Of a stretch of DNA of 9,724 nucleotides, positions 1 to 6,941 are shown one piece after another. Origin of the DNA: Caldifarciminota bacterium (GTDB taxonomy: Bacteria > Hydrothermota > Tepidihabitantia > SM23-42); contig JAGMEL010000324.1 of assembly GCA_023128195.1 (NCBI GenBank), positions 1-9,724 of the forward strand, read 5' to 3'. A program made the position numbers and the translations under genes. Under the pieces are notes generated by a model. The model saw only the letters and a list, made by a program, of their open reading frames with translations, was not told the origin of the DNA and ran no database searches. Positions within the stretch are counted from its first letter, which is position 1. Each line of letters starts with the position of its first letter.

Positions 1-5
1 GCCAT
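1..5 (-). CDS. Start of the next gene, cut by the window edge
   Basis: Two bases after the TAA stop of the adaptor gene (positions 8-10), the minus strand reads ATGGC and then leaves the window. A GAGG-type ribosome binding sequence overlaps the end of the adaptor gene about 5 nt ahead of this ATG. That spacing and the tight packing of the operon suggest that another structural gene begins here. Only the start codon and part of codon 2 are visible, so nothing can be said about the product. Confidence 0.4.
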
Positions 6-7
6 TT

Positions 8-652
8 TTACCTCGCTTCAACTTTGTCGGGTATTTCTACCTCAAGTCTGTTAGTGGCATATTTTTCAATTGTATCATTTCTTATTCCCTGTAATGTTGA
101 AATATAACTACCATAAACAATGGCAGCTTTAGAAAACAATCCTTCCCGCAATAATCCCCTGCAATGCATAAAATCCACAATTAATTCGCGAAACTGTTTA
201 GCAATCTCCGGTTCATCGGTATCATTGCTCATATCATCACTTGGCATAATAGCGGCATAGACAACCAGATCATAAGTAGCAACAGCAGGCTTTGGCTCGA
301 TACATATCTTTTTACTCCATGGAGACCAATATTGAGGCGTTACTCCATCAAGATCAAGCCGTCCAAATTGTAAAGGCAAAATCTTTATAAGACCAAGGTT
401 ATCTGAACCGGGAATAACATATTCAACAGCGAGCACTTTAACAATATTATCCGAACTCAAATCAACAGTACGTTGCGCAGATATATTGTCTTTAGGAATA
501 ATATCTTCAAGACATAACCCTTTTATGGCGATATCTTTTTCACCATCATTTGCCCATCTGTTAAGAATAGTATCCGTAAAAAAAGCCGCCGTAGATTCGT
601 TCAGCAAATCTCTTACTCGCAATCTAATATCTATCAAATCAGGCCATGCCAC
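8..652 (-). CDS. Phage adaptor (head completion / neck) protein, 214 aa
   Basis: Probable adaptor that binds the portal ring and helps join head to tail. What is seen: an N-terminal helical segment of the form RLRVRDLLNE, then FFTDTILNRWANDGEKDIA (about residues 10-42), a beta-rich centre (about 60-135), and a C-terminal helical half containing FRELIVDFMHCRGLLREG (about 154-171). This helix, beta, helix order and the opening motif (arginine/leucine helix, DLLNE, then a tryptophan helix) are typical of phage adaptor proteins as I know them; no catalytic motif is present. The start is GTG at 650-652, chosen because an AAAAGGAGG sequence lies 7 nt ahead of it and the following codons read GCA TGG CCT. 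The upstream gene ends with a TGA that overlaps this ribosome binding site. The position after capsid and next to another adaptor-like gene fits the role. Family assignment is by pattern recall, not a search. Confidence 0.7.
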   Translation of the reverse strand: MAWPDLIDIRLRVRDLLNESTAAFFTDTILNRWANDGEKDIAIKGLCLEDIIPKDNISAQRTVDLSSDNIVKVLAVEYVIPGSDNLGLIKILPLQFGRLDLDGVTPQYWSPWSKKICIEPKPAVATYDLVVYAAIMPSDDMSNDTDEPEIAKQFRELIVDFMHCRGLLREGLFSKAAIVYGSYISTLQGIRNDTIEKYATNRLEVEIPDKVEAR

Positions 653-659
653 GATGAAA

Positions 660-668
660 CCTCCTTTT
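660..668 (-). promoter_or_regulatory. Ribosome binding site that fixes a GTG start
   Basis: AAAAGGAGG on the minus strand, 7 nt ahead of the GTG at 650-652. The first base of this site is also the last base of the upstream gene's TGA stop (668-670). The strength and spacing decide for GTG; an overlapping ATG at 646-648 is in another frame. Confidence 0.8.
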
Positions 669-1546
669 CAAAAAATTGTATATCCTTGTCCTGGGATATT
701 GACGCCACCACCTCTGCCTCCATAATTACACCAGATGTTTTCGGGTGTAATGTCCTGAGCATTGCCCGCATACGCTCTTAGTGTTTCAAGAAGTTGTCCA
801 TTAAACATGACAAATTCTGTGTCTGTTGGACGTTCTTGACGTTCAGGTGAAAATGCTCTAATTTCAAGGGATGCTCGTGGGGCGATAAGCGCATGAAATG
901 GTTCTGGAAGGCTACTTACAAGACCGTAATAGTCGCTTGCTACCGCTGTTTCGCTGATAGTTGCTACCCGTGCCGCAGTATAATCGTCAATCGTATCAAC
1001 CCAATCCTGGGTAATATTTTCAAGAATCATACCATTGTAATAATCAGCTATTTTCTTGGCAGTGGTCGCAAGCGCAATAGATGCCGCTCCACCGTCAGAA
1101 GCTTTTCCTTGATCTAAATCACGACATTTTTTGTAATACCAAAGAGTGTATGTTTCTGTCACGCCGTCTTTATCTAAAACAAGCGTATTACCTTTTTTAT
1201 AATATAAACTATCAGAACCCGTTGTAGCATCACTTTTTAAATGCTGTACACCAATTCGATGGACTTTGTGTCCGTTTTCATCCCTGAATTCTTTTAGTAT
1301 ACCAAAATCCCACGGCAGATCATAAACAGCGTCCACCCCTGTAATGGGAGCGGACTCTAAGAATTCTTCGGGGATACGAGGAAAGAGAAGGTTATAGATG
1401 TATCTTTGTGCAGAATTAATTTTTGTAACAATTTGAGAATTTTTATATCTGCCGCTGCTATCGAGCCCCTTAACCAGCAAATCTGAATATTCATCTAAAT
1501 CACGCCTGACATCTTGAAGCAGCGAATAACAGTTTTCGTAAGTCAT
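668..1546 (-). CDS. Probable phage adaptor / neck structural protein, 292 aa
   Basis: Probable head completion or neck protein. What is seen: a helical N-terminus (about residues 1-60, including SLLQDVRRDLDEYS and QIVTKINSAQRYIYNLLF), a beta-rich middle (about 65-145, YDLPWDFGILKEFRDENGHKV then TLWYYKKCRDL), a helical segment with PEPFHALIAPRASLEIRAF (about 214-232), and a glycine-rich tail GGRGGGVNIPGQGY near residues 276-289. The arrangement of helices, a beta domain reporting on a side chain-rich strand, and late helices resembles phage adaptor proteins, and the next gene is of the same general type. The start is ATG at 1544-1546 with AGGAGC close upstream; the previous gene stops 8 nt earlier. 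No membrane segment, signal peptide or enzyme motif is visible. The C-terminal glycine run may be a flexible or assembly-buried tail. The exact neck position is inference. Confidence 0.55.
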   Translation of the reverse strand: MTYENCYSLLQDVRRDLDEYSDLLVKGLDSSGRYKNSQIVTKINSAQRYIYNLLFPRIPEEFLESAPITGVDAVYDLPWDFGILKEFRDENGHKVHRIGVQHLKSDATTGSDSLYYKKGNTLVLDKDGVTETYTLWYYKKCRDLDQGKASDGGAASIALATTAKKIADYYNGMILENITQDWVDTIDDYTAARVATISETAVASDYYGLVSSLPEPFHALIAPRASLEIRAFSPERQERPTDTEFVMFNGQLLETLRAYAGNAQDITPENIWCNYGGRGGGVNIPGQGYTIF

Positions 1547-1554
1547 CTAAGCTC

Positions 1555-2238
1555 CTAATCAGGAAACGGTTCGTCGTAAAACCCCTCCCATTTTTCTTGG
1601 AGTTCTTGTCTGTTGATCTCCGGCCAGTTTCTAATATCATCTACTCGGTTGACAACAAAGCCCTTGCAGGTGTCTGCTGTCAGAGAGATATATCGTTTGC
1701 GGTTAACCTTTGATGTATCTTCGGTTTTTGCGATACCTCCTGTTGCCCCCACAATTTGTACAGGCTGTACAGCTTTTACGGCTTTGGCTAACCCCTCCAT
1801 TTGTTTTGTTAATTCTGTAAGCTTATCTTTTAAATCTTTGTTTTCTCTTTCCACCCGTGCTAATTCAGGGCTTTCCTTCCGCTCAATTCGCCATGGCTGT
1901 AATATTTCTATGCCAAACATTTTTGCACGTTTTTTCAAAGAATCGGGTGGCTTGACATATCGATTTCCTTTTTCCTTTTGGTCTTCATTGTGCTGATTAA
2001 AACGTGTAATCTGATCTTCCCAAAACTCTGTCCAGCGAGCCATAGACTTTGCTTTAAGAGCTTCCATATTGCTTGCATCGCTGAATTTCACCTGAACAAG
2101 GCCACGCCTGTCAAACTTATTTAGAACGTGCTTACCTGTTGCATCAGGGACTTCTTTGACCTCTCCAGGTTTAATCATATCGCTTATTCCAACATGCATA
2201 TATTCGATTAAATCCGGTGTAAAATTGCCTATTTCCAT
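1555..2238 (-). CDS. Uncharacterised phage structural-region protein with coiled coil, 227 aa
   Basis: I do not recognise a named family. The N-terminal part (about 1-55) contains KPGEVKEVPDATGKHVLNKF and a predicted beta character. Residues about 55-120 are charged and helical with many aromatic residues (ARWTEFWEDQITRFNQH). Residues about 122-156 have a clear heptad pattern of a coiled coil (ELARVERENKDLKDKL followed by LTELTKQMEGLAKAV). A short Gly/Ala linker (162-170) leads to a C-terminal segment rich in Trp and charged residues ending YDEPFPD. The start has AAGGAGG 5 nt ahead of it. Its place between capsid-side genes and adaptors suggests a virion or assembly role, and the coiled coil suggests self-association or binding to a partner; both are inference. 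Confidence 0.6.
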   Translation of the reverse strand: MEIGNFTPDLIEYMHVGISDMIKPGEVKEVPDATGKHVLNKFDRRGLVQVKFSDASNMEALKAKSMARWTEFWEDQITRFNQHNEDQKEKGNRYVKPPDSLKKRAKMFGIEILQPWRIERKESPELARVERENKDLKDKLTELTKQMEGLAKAVKAVQPVQIVGATGGIAKTEDTSKVNRKRYISLTADTCKGFVVNRVDDIRNWPEINRQELQEKWEGFYDEPFPD

Positions 2239-2259
2239 CTTGGCCTCCTTGTCATTTAG

Positions 2260-2709
2260 CTAAGAGACTCTTCTTTTGTCTATTACGCTAAATGACTTGC
2301 CGTTTTTGGGTTTAATGCGCCTAAAAGTACTATTGCCCTTGCCAGTGTTGAATGCTTTCGCATATGTGTTCATTAATTGCCGTCTATCATCTTTCGTGGT
2401 GTTTCTGATCTCGTCCTTTGCGTGTGCCGCCTCTTTTTCCCTAAACTGATCCATATATTTAACCGTTTTTTGCAATCGCTCTTTTACATTGGTTCTATGA
2501 AGATCACCCTCGCAAAGTACATCTATCTCACGCTTGTCCGGTTGTCGAAACCCGCCATCACCTCTCTCGACAAGCATAATTTCTGCTGGCGGGCCAACTG
2601 CTCGTTCATGGGTAATTACAAAATGTCTATGGGTTTCATTAAAATAGCAACCAAGCCGTGCATCGAGTTGCTTTAAATCTTTTATAAATACTCTATCAGG
2701 TGTATGCAT
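2260..2709 (-). CDS. Uncharacterised small phage protein, 149 aa
   Basis: No named family recognised. The first half (about residues 8-68) looks like a compact alpha/beta domain with the pattern LDARLG, then HRHFVITHERAVGPPAEIML, then DGGFRQPDKREIDVL; the GGFRQPD stretch looks like a conserved turn. The second half (about 70-115) is a long, very charged helix (KERLQKTVKYMDQFREKEAA), followed by a basic, probably flexible C-terminus (KPKNGKSFSVIDKRRVS). There is no membrane segment. The start has a modest AAGGG 6 nt upstream. It lies 21 nt ahead of the coiled-coil gene and 27 nt after the previous stop, so it is cotranscribed with structural genes. A role in assembly is likely from context only. 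Confidence 0.6.
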   Translation of the reverse strand: MHTPDRVFIKDLKQLDARLGCYFNETHRHFVITHERAVGPPAEIMLVERGDGGFRQPDKREIDVLCEGDLHRTNVKERLQKTVKYMDQFREKEAAHAKDEIRNTTKDDRRQLMNTYAKAFNTGKGNSTFRRIKPKNGKSFSVIDKRRVS

Positions 2710-2736
2710 TATAAACCCTTCATGTTAAATTTCCTT

Positions 2737-3462
2737 TTAAATATCTAAACCCTCTCCCCTGTGATAGAAAACCAGAGATGGATTTATCGGGTTACTGCAA
2801 TACTTTAAATAGGTTAAATCTCCATGTGCCGCCGCATATTCTATCCATCTTCTTTTAATGTACGGCTCAAGATATTTTGGAGGGGTAAAAACCGGCCAAG
2901 GAGCAAAAGCTGCTTCGATCTGTCGTTCTTTGATCTCCCAATCTTCCGTTGTTTTCCATTTATCGGAAGGCCCCATTACCTTTTCCATTGCAGTGCAACC
3001 CCTCTTTAAAACCAGCGGAAGCTCCCCAAATTCATCTTGCATCTTTTTTTTAACTAAAGCATACTGCTCTCTTGCTTCTTCAAGTCCGTAGCTAAGAGAA
3101 CAATGCCAGATAGAAGCCCAACCGCCTAAATTCCCTGAATAGTCTCTTGTCTCCATTCCTGTTTTAGAAGGCAACCCAAGTTTTTCTTGAAAGGCTAACA
3201 TTTTAAAAGCTTCATCAAGAGTTCTTGGTTTTGTGGCTATTTTCCAGCATTTCATGCAACCCTTTGGAATGATTTTGTAATAATTAAACATGATCTTACT
3301 CCAAAGTCCACAATCCCTCTCTTTGTCGGGATTTACAAAAAGCCATGGAGAATCATGCGGGAATACCATCTTTGTTTCAATCAATCCGTCTTTATTAATC
3401 CAAAGGCGCCCTTGTTGAAGCAATCCTTGAATTGGAGTAATTATATCAAATTGCAAATTCAT
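2737..3462 (-). CDS. Uncharacterised Trp- and Cys-rich phage protein, 241 aa
   Basis: Function unknown. The protein has ten tryptophans and six cysteines, including a CMKC pair at residues 69-72 followed by Trp73, plus C51, C121, C156 and C222. Motifs that look conserved are GCMKCWKI (68-75), TLDEAFKML (81-89), LKRGCTAMEKVMGPSDKW (152-169) and IKRRWIEYAAAHGDLTYL (202-219). The arrangement of CxxC, KRGCT and GPSDKW reminds me of an undescribed protein family seen in other phages, but I cannot attach a role. A metal site built from C69/C72 and other cysteines or His120 is possible. The start is unclear: the ATG at 3460-3462 has AGAGGG directly touching it and a second AGAGGGGGT 12 nt upstream inside a hairpin; a TTG two codons later would sit 6 nt from the nearer site. 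It follows the beta-helix protein gene. Confidence 0.6.
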   Translation of the reverse strand: MNLQFDIITPIQGLLQQGRLWINKDGLIETKMVFPHDSPWLFVNPDKERDCGLWSKIMFNYYKIIPKGCMKCWKIATKPRTLDEAFKMLAFQEKLGLPSKTGMETRDYSGNLGGWASIWHCSLSYGLEEAREQYALVKKKMQDEFGELPLVLKRGCTAMEKVMGPSDKWKTTEDWEIKERQIEAAFAPWPVFTPPKYLEPYIKRRWIEYAAAHGDLTYLKYCSNPINPSLVFYHRGEGLDI

Positions 3463-3474
3463 CCCTCTGGTGTT

Positions 3475-3506
3475 ACCCCCTCTGATCTTTTAAGAAGAGA
3501 GGGGGT
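3475..3506 (-). promoter_or_regulatory. Hairpin covering a Shine-Dalgarno-like sequence
   Basis: A perfect 9-bp stem, ACCCCCTCT at 3498-3506 pairing with AGAGGGGGT at 3475-3483 as read on the minus strand, with four further inner pairs around an AA loop. The 3' arm is itself a strong Shine-Dalgarno-like purine run 12 nt ahead of the downstream ATG. No T run follows on the minus strand, so it is a poor intrinsic terminator. It starts 8 nt after the stop of the beta-helix gene. Likely effects are to lower translation of the next gene or to protect the mRNA end; this is inference. Confidence 0.5.
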
Positions 3507-3513
3507 TAAAAGT

Positions 3514-5475
3514 TTAAGCCGCAACAACGCTTGAACTGGAGTTTAATGGAATGTACTGGCAATAAACGTCCATGTCCCCCGTAGCCAGATTGACGCCCGT
3601 ATGGGTTAGAACGATATCTACGTCATTCCCAACAAGCACCCATTCATCCCCCATTTCTGCTCCGTTAGCATCTGCCGCAGTTATCAGAGACCAAGAATCG
3701 CCAACAGCAAAAGCCGTGTCGTCAACAGCGTCTTGAACACACAAACATGCAGTGTTCCCAGCAACTCCGATCTCAAGTGTCGGAGCAGCCGTTGCCGCTT
3801 TCGTAATTGCGACGTCAATAGAAGCCCCTACCTTGCAAAGCACATCACCAGTTACGGTAAACAATGTAGTTGTCGCAGCAGCTCCCGTTAAATCTCCTGT
3901 GCTTTTGAGAGCAATCCTTGGCACTTGTAATTCGGACATATACCTAACTACTTCAGCAAGCGAAACCGCATTAGCCGCCGCTGCCGCTGTAGGAAAGGTA
4001 GCAACCCCGTCAGCACCCGCCAATATATCGAGAATAGCCTTAACGTAGCCCATAAGACTCTTGTTGGTTGTTACTGCCTGAACGCCAATATCGGCCTTCT
4101 TCCCAACAACATCTCTCATTTGGGCATCGTCTGTGCCGTTTGCTGAGGGTACATCATGGAACCCGTCAATAGTACCAATCGCCGTATCTCTTGCAATAGC
4201 CAGTGTGATTGCTTGTTTAACATAAGCCATAAGGCTTTCTACACTTGATACTGCACCCGCTGCTGCTGCATCGGTTTTAATCCCGACTACATCTCTCATA
4301 TAGAGGTTGGTTGTTGCGTCAGCCGTAGGCACATCGTGAAGACCGTCAATAACACCAATTGCTGTATCACGGGCAATAGCAAGGGTAATAGCTTGCTTAA
4401 TGTACGCCATTAATGATTCAGTCGTAGATACTGCGTCTGCTGCTGCTGCATCAGTCTTTATTCCAACCACATCACGCATGTATAAATTAGTCGCCGCATC
4501 TGCGACAGGCACGTCATGGAGACCGTCAATGACATCAACCTTGCCCTCAAGCCCACTACCCAAAACAGTACCCAGTGGCTCCCCGGCATAACCATCACCC
4601 ATGAAACCTTCACACCGATCATCCCAACTCATCTTGCCAACATTGCTCACATACGTTGTACCGGAAGCAATCTTGAGTTTCACATTCTTACAGCTTCCCG
4701 TAGCATCGGCATCCAAAAACAAGGCTGGCGTTGGAGTTGCGTTCACATTTTCAAGATAAATGTCCTCAAGCCTCGCATTCAAAACCTCGTCAGTCACATT
4801 CTCGACATTGCCAACAAAAAAGTCGCCACGAATGTCGATATTTTTCAGGTCGATATCGTCGCACCCATTTAACTGGATATGGCTCTGTTTCAAGTCGCCG
4901 GTTTCAGCCCCACAGAAATATTTATAACCGTCAATCTTCAGGCGGGTTGCACCAGCGGTTGCAATAACTGCGTCCAGGGTCTCAATATTATCGGCATCAT
5001 GATACTCGACATCGATTATGGTAAAATCCGTTGAATTAATATCAATTGGCCCAATCAACGAATCGATTCCGGCTACAAACTTCGGCCTGATCAGCGTGAT
5101 GTTGGCAGCATCGATATCCATATCCGCATCAGTAGCTGTATCGAACGTGATCTTGGCATGTTGTGTGCCATGACCTAAGAATATGACTGTCACACCGGCA
5201 ATATCCATTGCAAGCGCAGCCGCCGCCGAAACAGTCTGGTCGTGTCCCTCCATAACTGCGATTACATCGCCACGATTGGCAACACAACTGCCGAATGCGG
5301 TATCAAGACTGGTAAATAGATTCGCATCCTTTACTCTTGCTCGCATTTTGTTATAGGCGGCGTCCCCGGATGTACCCACCCAAAAAAGCTCGCCAGTTAA
5401 AAATAGACCGGCAGAACCCAGAATTTTATGCACCTGGATTGCAGCGTCATTATCAATATTTCGGTCTCGTATCAT
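3514..5475 (-). CDS. Large beta-helix virion-associated protein with 60-aa repeats, 653 aa
   Basis: Probably a virion surface or fibre-like protein. Domains in order: a short N-terminal segment (1-50); a region of about 50-290 with the repeated short-strand pattern of a right-handed beta-helix, including NRGDVIAVMEGHDQTVSAA, then VTVIFLGHGTQHAKITF, then MDIDAANITLI and the IDINSTDFTIIDVEY rung; two nearly identical 60-aa repeats (315-374 and 375-434) and a diverged third (435-about 490); and a C-terminal beta-rich domain (about 520-640). The beta-helix pattern matches a family I have seen often next to capsid genes in uncultured phages; its role is not established. The repeats contain a helix-forming segment (SLMAYIKQAITLAIARDTA), so they may form a coiled or helical stalk. 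The start has GGAGG 7 nt ahead. It is separated from capsid by 138 nt with RNA structure, suggesting separate control of its level. Alternatives: decoration protein or tail fibre. Confidence 0.65.
   Translation of the reverse strand: MIRDRNIDNDAAIQVHKILGSAGLFLTGELFWVGTSGDAAYNKMRARVKDANLFTSLDTAFGSCVANRGDVIAVMEGHDQTVSAAAALAMDIAGVTVIFLGHGTQHAKITFDTATDADMDIDAANITLIRPKFVAGIDSLIGPIDINSTDFTIIDVEYHDADNIETLDAVIATAGATRLKIDGYKYFCGAETGDLKQSHIQLNGCDDIDLKNIDIRGDFFVGNVENVTDEVLNARLEDIYLENVNATPTPALFLDADATGSCKNVKLKIASGTTYVSNVGKMSWDDRCEGFMGDGYAGEPLGTVLGSGLEGKVDVIDGLHDVPVADAATNLYMRDVVGIKTDAAAADAVSTTESLMAYIKQAITLAIARDTAIGVIDGLHDVPTADATTNLYMRDVVGIKTDAAAAGAVSSVESLMAYVKQAITLAIARDTAIGTIDGFHDVPSANGTDDAQMRDVVGKKADIGVQAVTTNKSLMGYVKAILDILAGADGVATFPTAAAAANAVSLAEVVRYMSELQVPRIALKSTGDLTGAAATTTLFTVTGDVLCKVGASIDVAITKAATAAPTLEIGVAGNTACLCVQDAVDDTAFAVGDSWSLITAADANGAEMGDEWVLVGNDVDIVLTHTGVNLATGDMDVYCQYIPLNSSSSVVAA
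4006..4173 (-). repeat. Third, diverged copy of the 60-aa repeat
   Basis: Residues 435 to about 490 of the beta-helix protein. It keeps IDGxHDVP, MRDVVGxK, SLMxYVK and the spacing of the two better copies, but the middle (SANGTDDAQ, DIGVQAVTTNK) has diverged and the unit is shortened by a residue or two. The right boundary is approximate. Confidence 0.7.
4174..4353 (-). repeat. Second copy of the 60-aa repeat
   Basis: Residues 375-434. It matches copy one at 54 of 60 residues, with the same length and no gap. At DNA level I count 52 differences in 180 bases, most of them silent. Confidence 0.9.
4354..4533 (-). repeat. First copy of the 60-aa repeat
   Basis: Residues 315-374, starting VIDGLHDVP and ending ARDTAIG, directly abutting the next copy. 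The last two-thirds (TESLMAYIKQAITLAIARD) look helical; the first third looks like an extended or turn segment. Confidence 0.9.
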
Positions 5476-5502
5476 TTTTCTACCTCCATAAAATAGTTAA
5501 CC

Positions 5503-5519
5503 CCCGTATAATATACGGG
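5503..5519. repeat. 17-bp perfect palindrome between capsid and beta-helix genes
   Basis: CCCGTATAATATACGGG is an 8-bp inverted repeat around one central base. It lies about 15 nt upstream of the GGAGG of the beta-helix gene. In RNA it could form a 7-bp hairpin with a 3-nt loop; in DNA it could be a dimeric protein site. A TATAAT-like box is contained in it on the plus strand, but no well-spaced -35 box is evident on either strand, so I do not call a promoter. Confidence 0.6.
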
Positions 5520-5545
5520 ATACTGGTTAGAGGGTTATCAAATAA

Positions 5546-5597
5546 TTTAGTTCAGGCCGGAGGGCAAAGGCTGCCTCCCGGCCCGTGTTAAACTAAA
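5546..5597 (-). terminator. Strong two-part stem-loop after the capsid gene (possible leaky terminator or RNA processing element)
   Basis: Outer arms TTTAGTT (5546-5552) and AACTAAA (5591-5597) pair over 7 bp; the inner arms GGCCGG (5555-5560) and CCGGCC (5578-5583) pair over 6 bp, and GGGCA with TGCCT extends the stem toward an AAGGC loop (plus-strand reading). It begins 17 nt beyond the capsid stop. No clear T run follows on the minus strand (it continues TTATTTGATAACC), so a classic intrinsic terminator is not assured. A structure placed here would let capsid mRNA be more abundant than downstream mRNA, by partial termination or by protecting a 3' end. That effect is inference. Confidence 0.5.
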
Positions 5598-5613
5598 TAC
5601 CCGATACCATTAA

Positions 5614-6936
5614 TTAAAAGGGCATCGATGAAGGCTCAACAAGGTCGTCGAGTAACGTCAATGCTGGCCTATTCTCGCAGCCGAGATTGAGATAAGTCCT
5701 CAAATACATTGTTGCTTCATCATAATCTTGCCGCCAGTGCATTTTGTTCGGGTCGAATCCACCCCATCCGATAGGTGTAAGCTCGTATTTCTTAATAATA
5801 CTATCGGGTTCAAAATAGAGTCTGTTCGGTTGTGTAACAGGATCAACTACGATCTTAACCGCAGCATTCTGTGAAAAGGCTAACTGTTCATAACCACCCA
5901 CCAATTTACCAGGCACAAACCGTATATCTGGGCTCAGTAAACCAAAATATTTGCGCCTCTGGCCAAGACCCATACGGATAGTATCGACAGCCGCAGTAGA
6001 ACGAGCTGCTGTCATGTCCATAGCGGCCAACATCAGATCGACAGAAAGCTCACGATTGACAGCCGAGTTGTCGAGAATATTTGCTTTAAACTCAGCATCG
6101 CTTGCCACGGTCACACCTTCAAAGGTTGCCAGGAGTGTACCATCATCATACATCCCGTTTAAGCCCATAATTTCATAACTCGCATTAGTTGTAGCGTGCG
6201 AAGCAAGCCTTGCTCCATATCGAACAAGAAATGAACCGCTTGCAATAGCAGTTGCGGTATTGGAGTAACTCTGAGCAGCAGTAAGCGGATGATATGCACG
6301 ATAACTGTTTGCCCCTGCCTCAAACGTAACAGTTTTAGTAGTTGGATCAATACTTGATATACGAACAGAAGATGCGGTTTGGTCAATCGCCGCTCCATTG
6401 TAAAAATCGCATATCATGCCTTTTTTCATATACCTGACTCCACGATCATTATCAAAAGTCGCTGTCCAGGTAGATCCTGTAGCCAATGTAGCTGATGCCG
6501 ATGTAGTGCCCAACAGACCATAACCATCGCCATGACATTGACGATTAAGGTCGTTTATAAGGGCATTGTAGGCATTCATTGTAGCGTCGCCCTGAGCATC
6601 CACAAAAGCCGCTATATCACCCTTGCCGGCCTCTATCGCTAACCCTGCCATGCGCAATACAGCATATATCAGTTTTGGCGTAATAATGCCCTGCACACCG
6701 TCACCGATTAACGGTTCGGGTAAAAGCGCACCTTGGGCTCTACCACCAACCGATTCAATATCTCCCTGGCGGAGCGAAAAATAATATCCCGCACCAGCCG
6801 GTCGCACAGATGCCTTCCGGGACGATTTGGCAAATTGGTTATATGTCATCGTAGCCCTGGCAAATAAATCTGTAATTTTTTCTCCATACACCCGCTTAAA
6901 TTGCGACGCAAGTGCAGTTGTATCTATTGTAGCCAT
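5614..6936 (-). CDS. Major capsid protein, HK97-fold type, 440 aa
   Basis: The main shell protein of the phage head. The evidence is a combination of size (440 aa), direct placement 11 nt after a scaffold-like gene, and layout: an N-terminal helical arm (about 1-45, ATIDTTALASQFKRVYGEKI and FARATMTYNQFAKS), a glycine-rich extended loop with YYFSLRQGDIESVGGRAQG (about 51-69), a long helix segment (about 95-140, VLRMAGLAIEAGKGDIAAF then NAYNALINDLNRQ), beta-rich peripheral parts, and a C-terminal domain ending in YLRTYLNLGCENRPALTLLDDL (about 407-430). Such LGCENRPA-like endings, where the chain returns to a central strand, are usual in this kind of capsid protein. The start has AAAGGAGG 5 nt ahead, overlapping the scaffold stop. 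No N-terminal prodomain or protease gene is visible, so scaffold is probably a separate protein rather than a cleaved delta domain. High certainty on role, moderate on subfamily. Confidence 0.85.
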   Translation of the reverse strand: MATIDTTALASQFKRVYGEKITDLFARATMTYNQFAKSSRKASVRPAGAGYYFSLRQGDIESVGGRAQGALLPEPLIGDGVQGIITPKLIYAVLRMAGLAIEAGKGDIAAFVDAQGDATMNAYNALINDLNRQCHGDGYGLLGTTSASATLATGSTWTATFDNDRGVRYMKKGMICDFYNGAAIDQTASSVRISSIDPTTKTVTFEAGANSYRAYHPLTAAQSYSNTATAIASGSFLVRYGARLASHATTNASYEIMGLNGMYDDGTLLATFEGVTVASDAEFKANILDNSAVNRELSVDLMLAAMDMTAARSTAAVDTIRMGLGQRRKYFGLLSPDIRFVPGKLVGGYEQLAFSQNAAVKIVVDPVTQPNRLYFEPDSIIKKYELTPIGWGGFDPNKMHWRQDYDEATMYLRTYLNLGCENRPALTLLDDLVEPSSMPF

Positions 6937-6941
6937 TATAT

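Noticed and set aside
5503..5541. A minus-strand promoter at the 17-bp palindrome
   Set aside because: A TTGATA is present but lies 20 bp from the TATATT box, too far for a normal sigma70 promoter.
5546..5597. Classic intrinsic terminator
   Set aside because: The stem is strong, but the minus-strand 3' side lacks a clear run of T, so I list it only as a possible leaky terminator or processing element.
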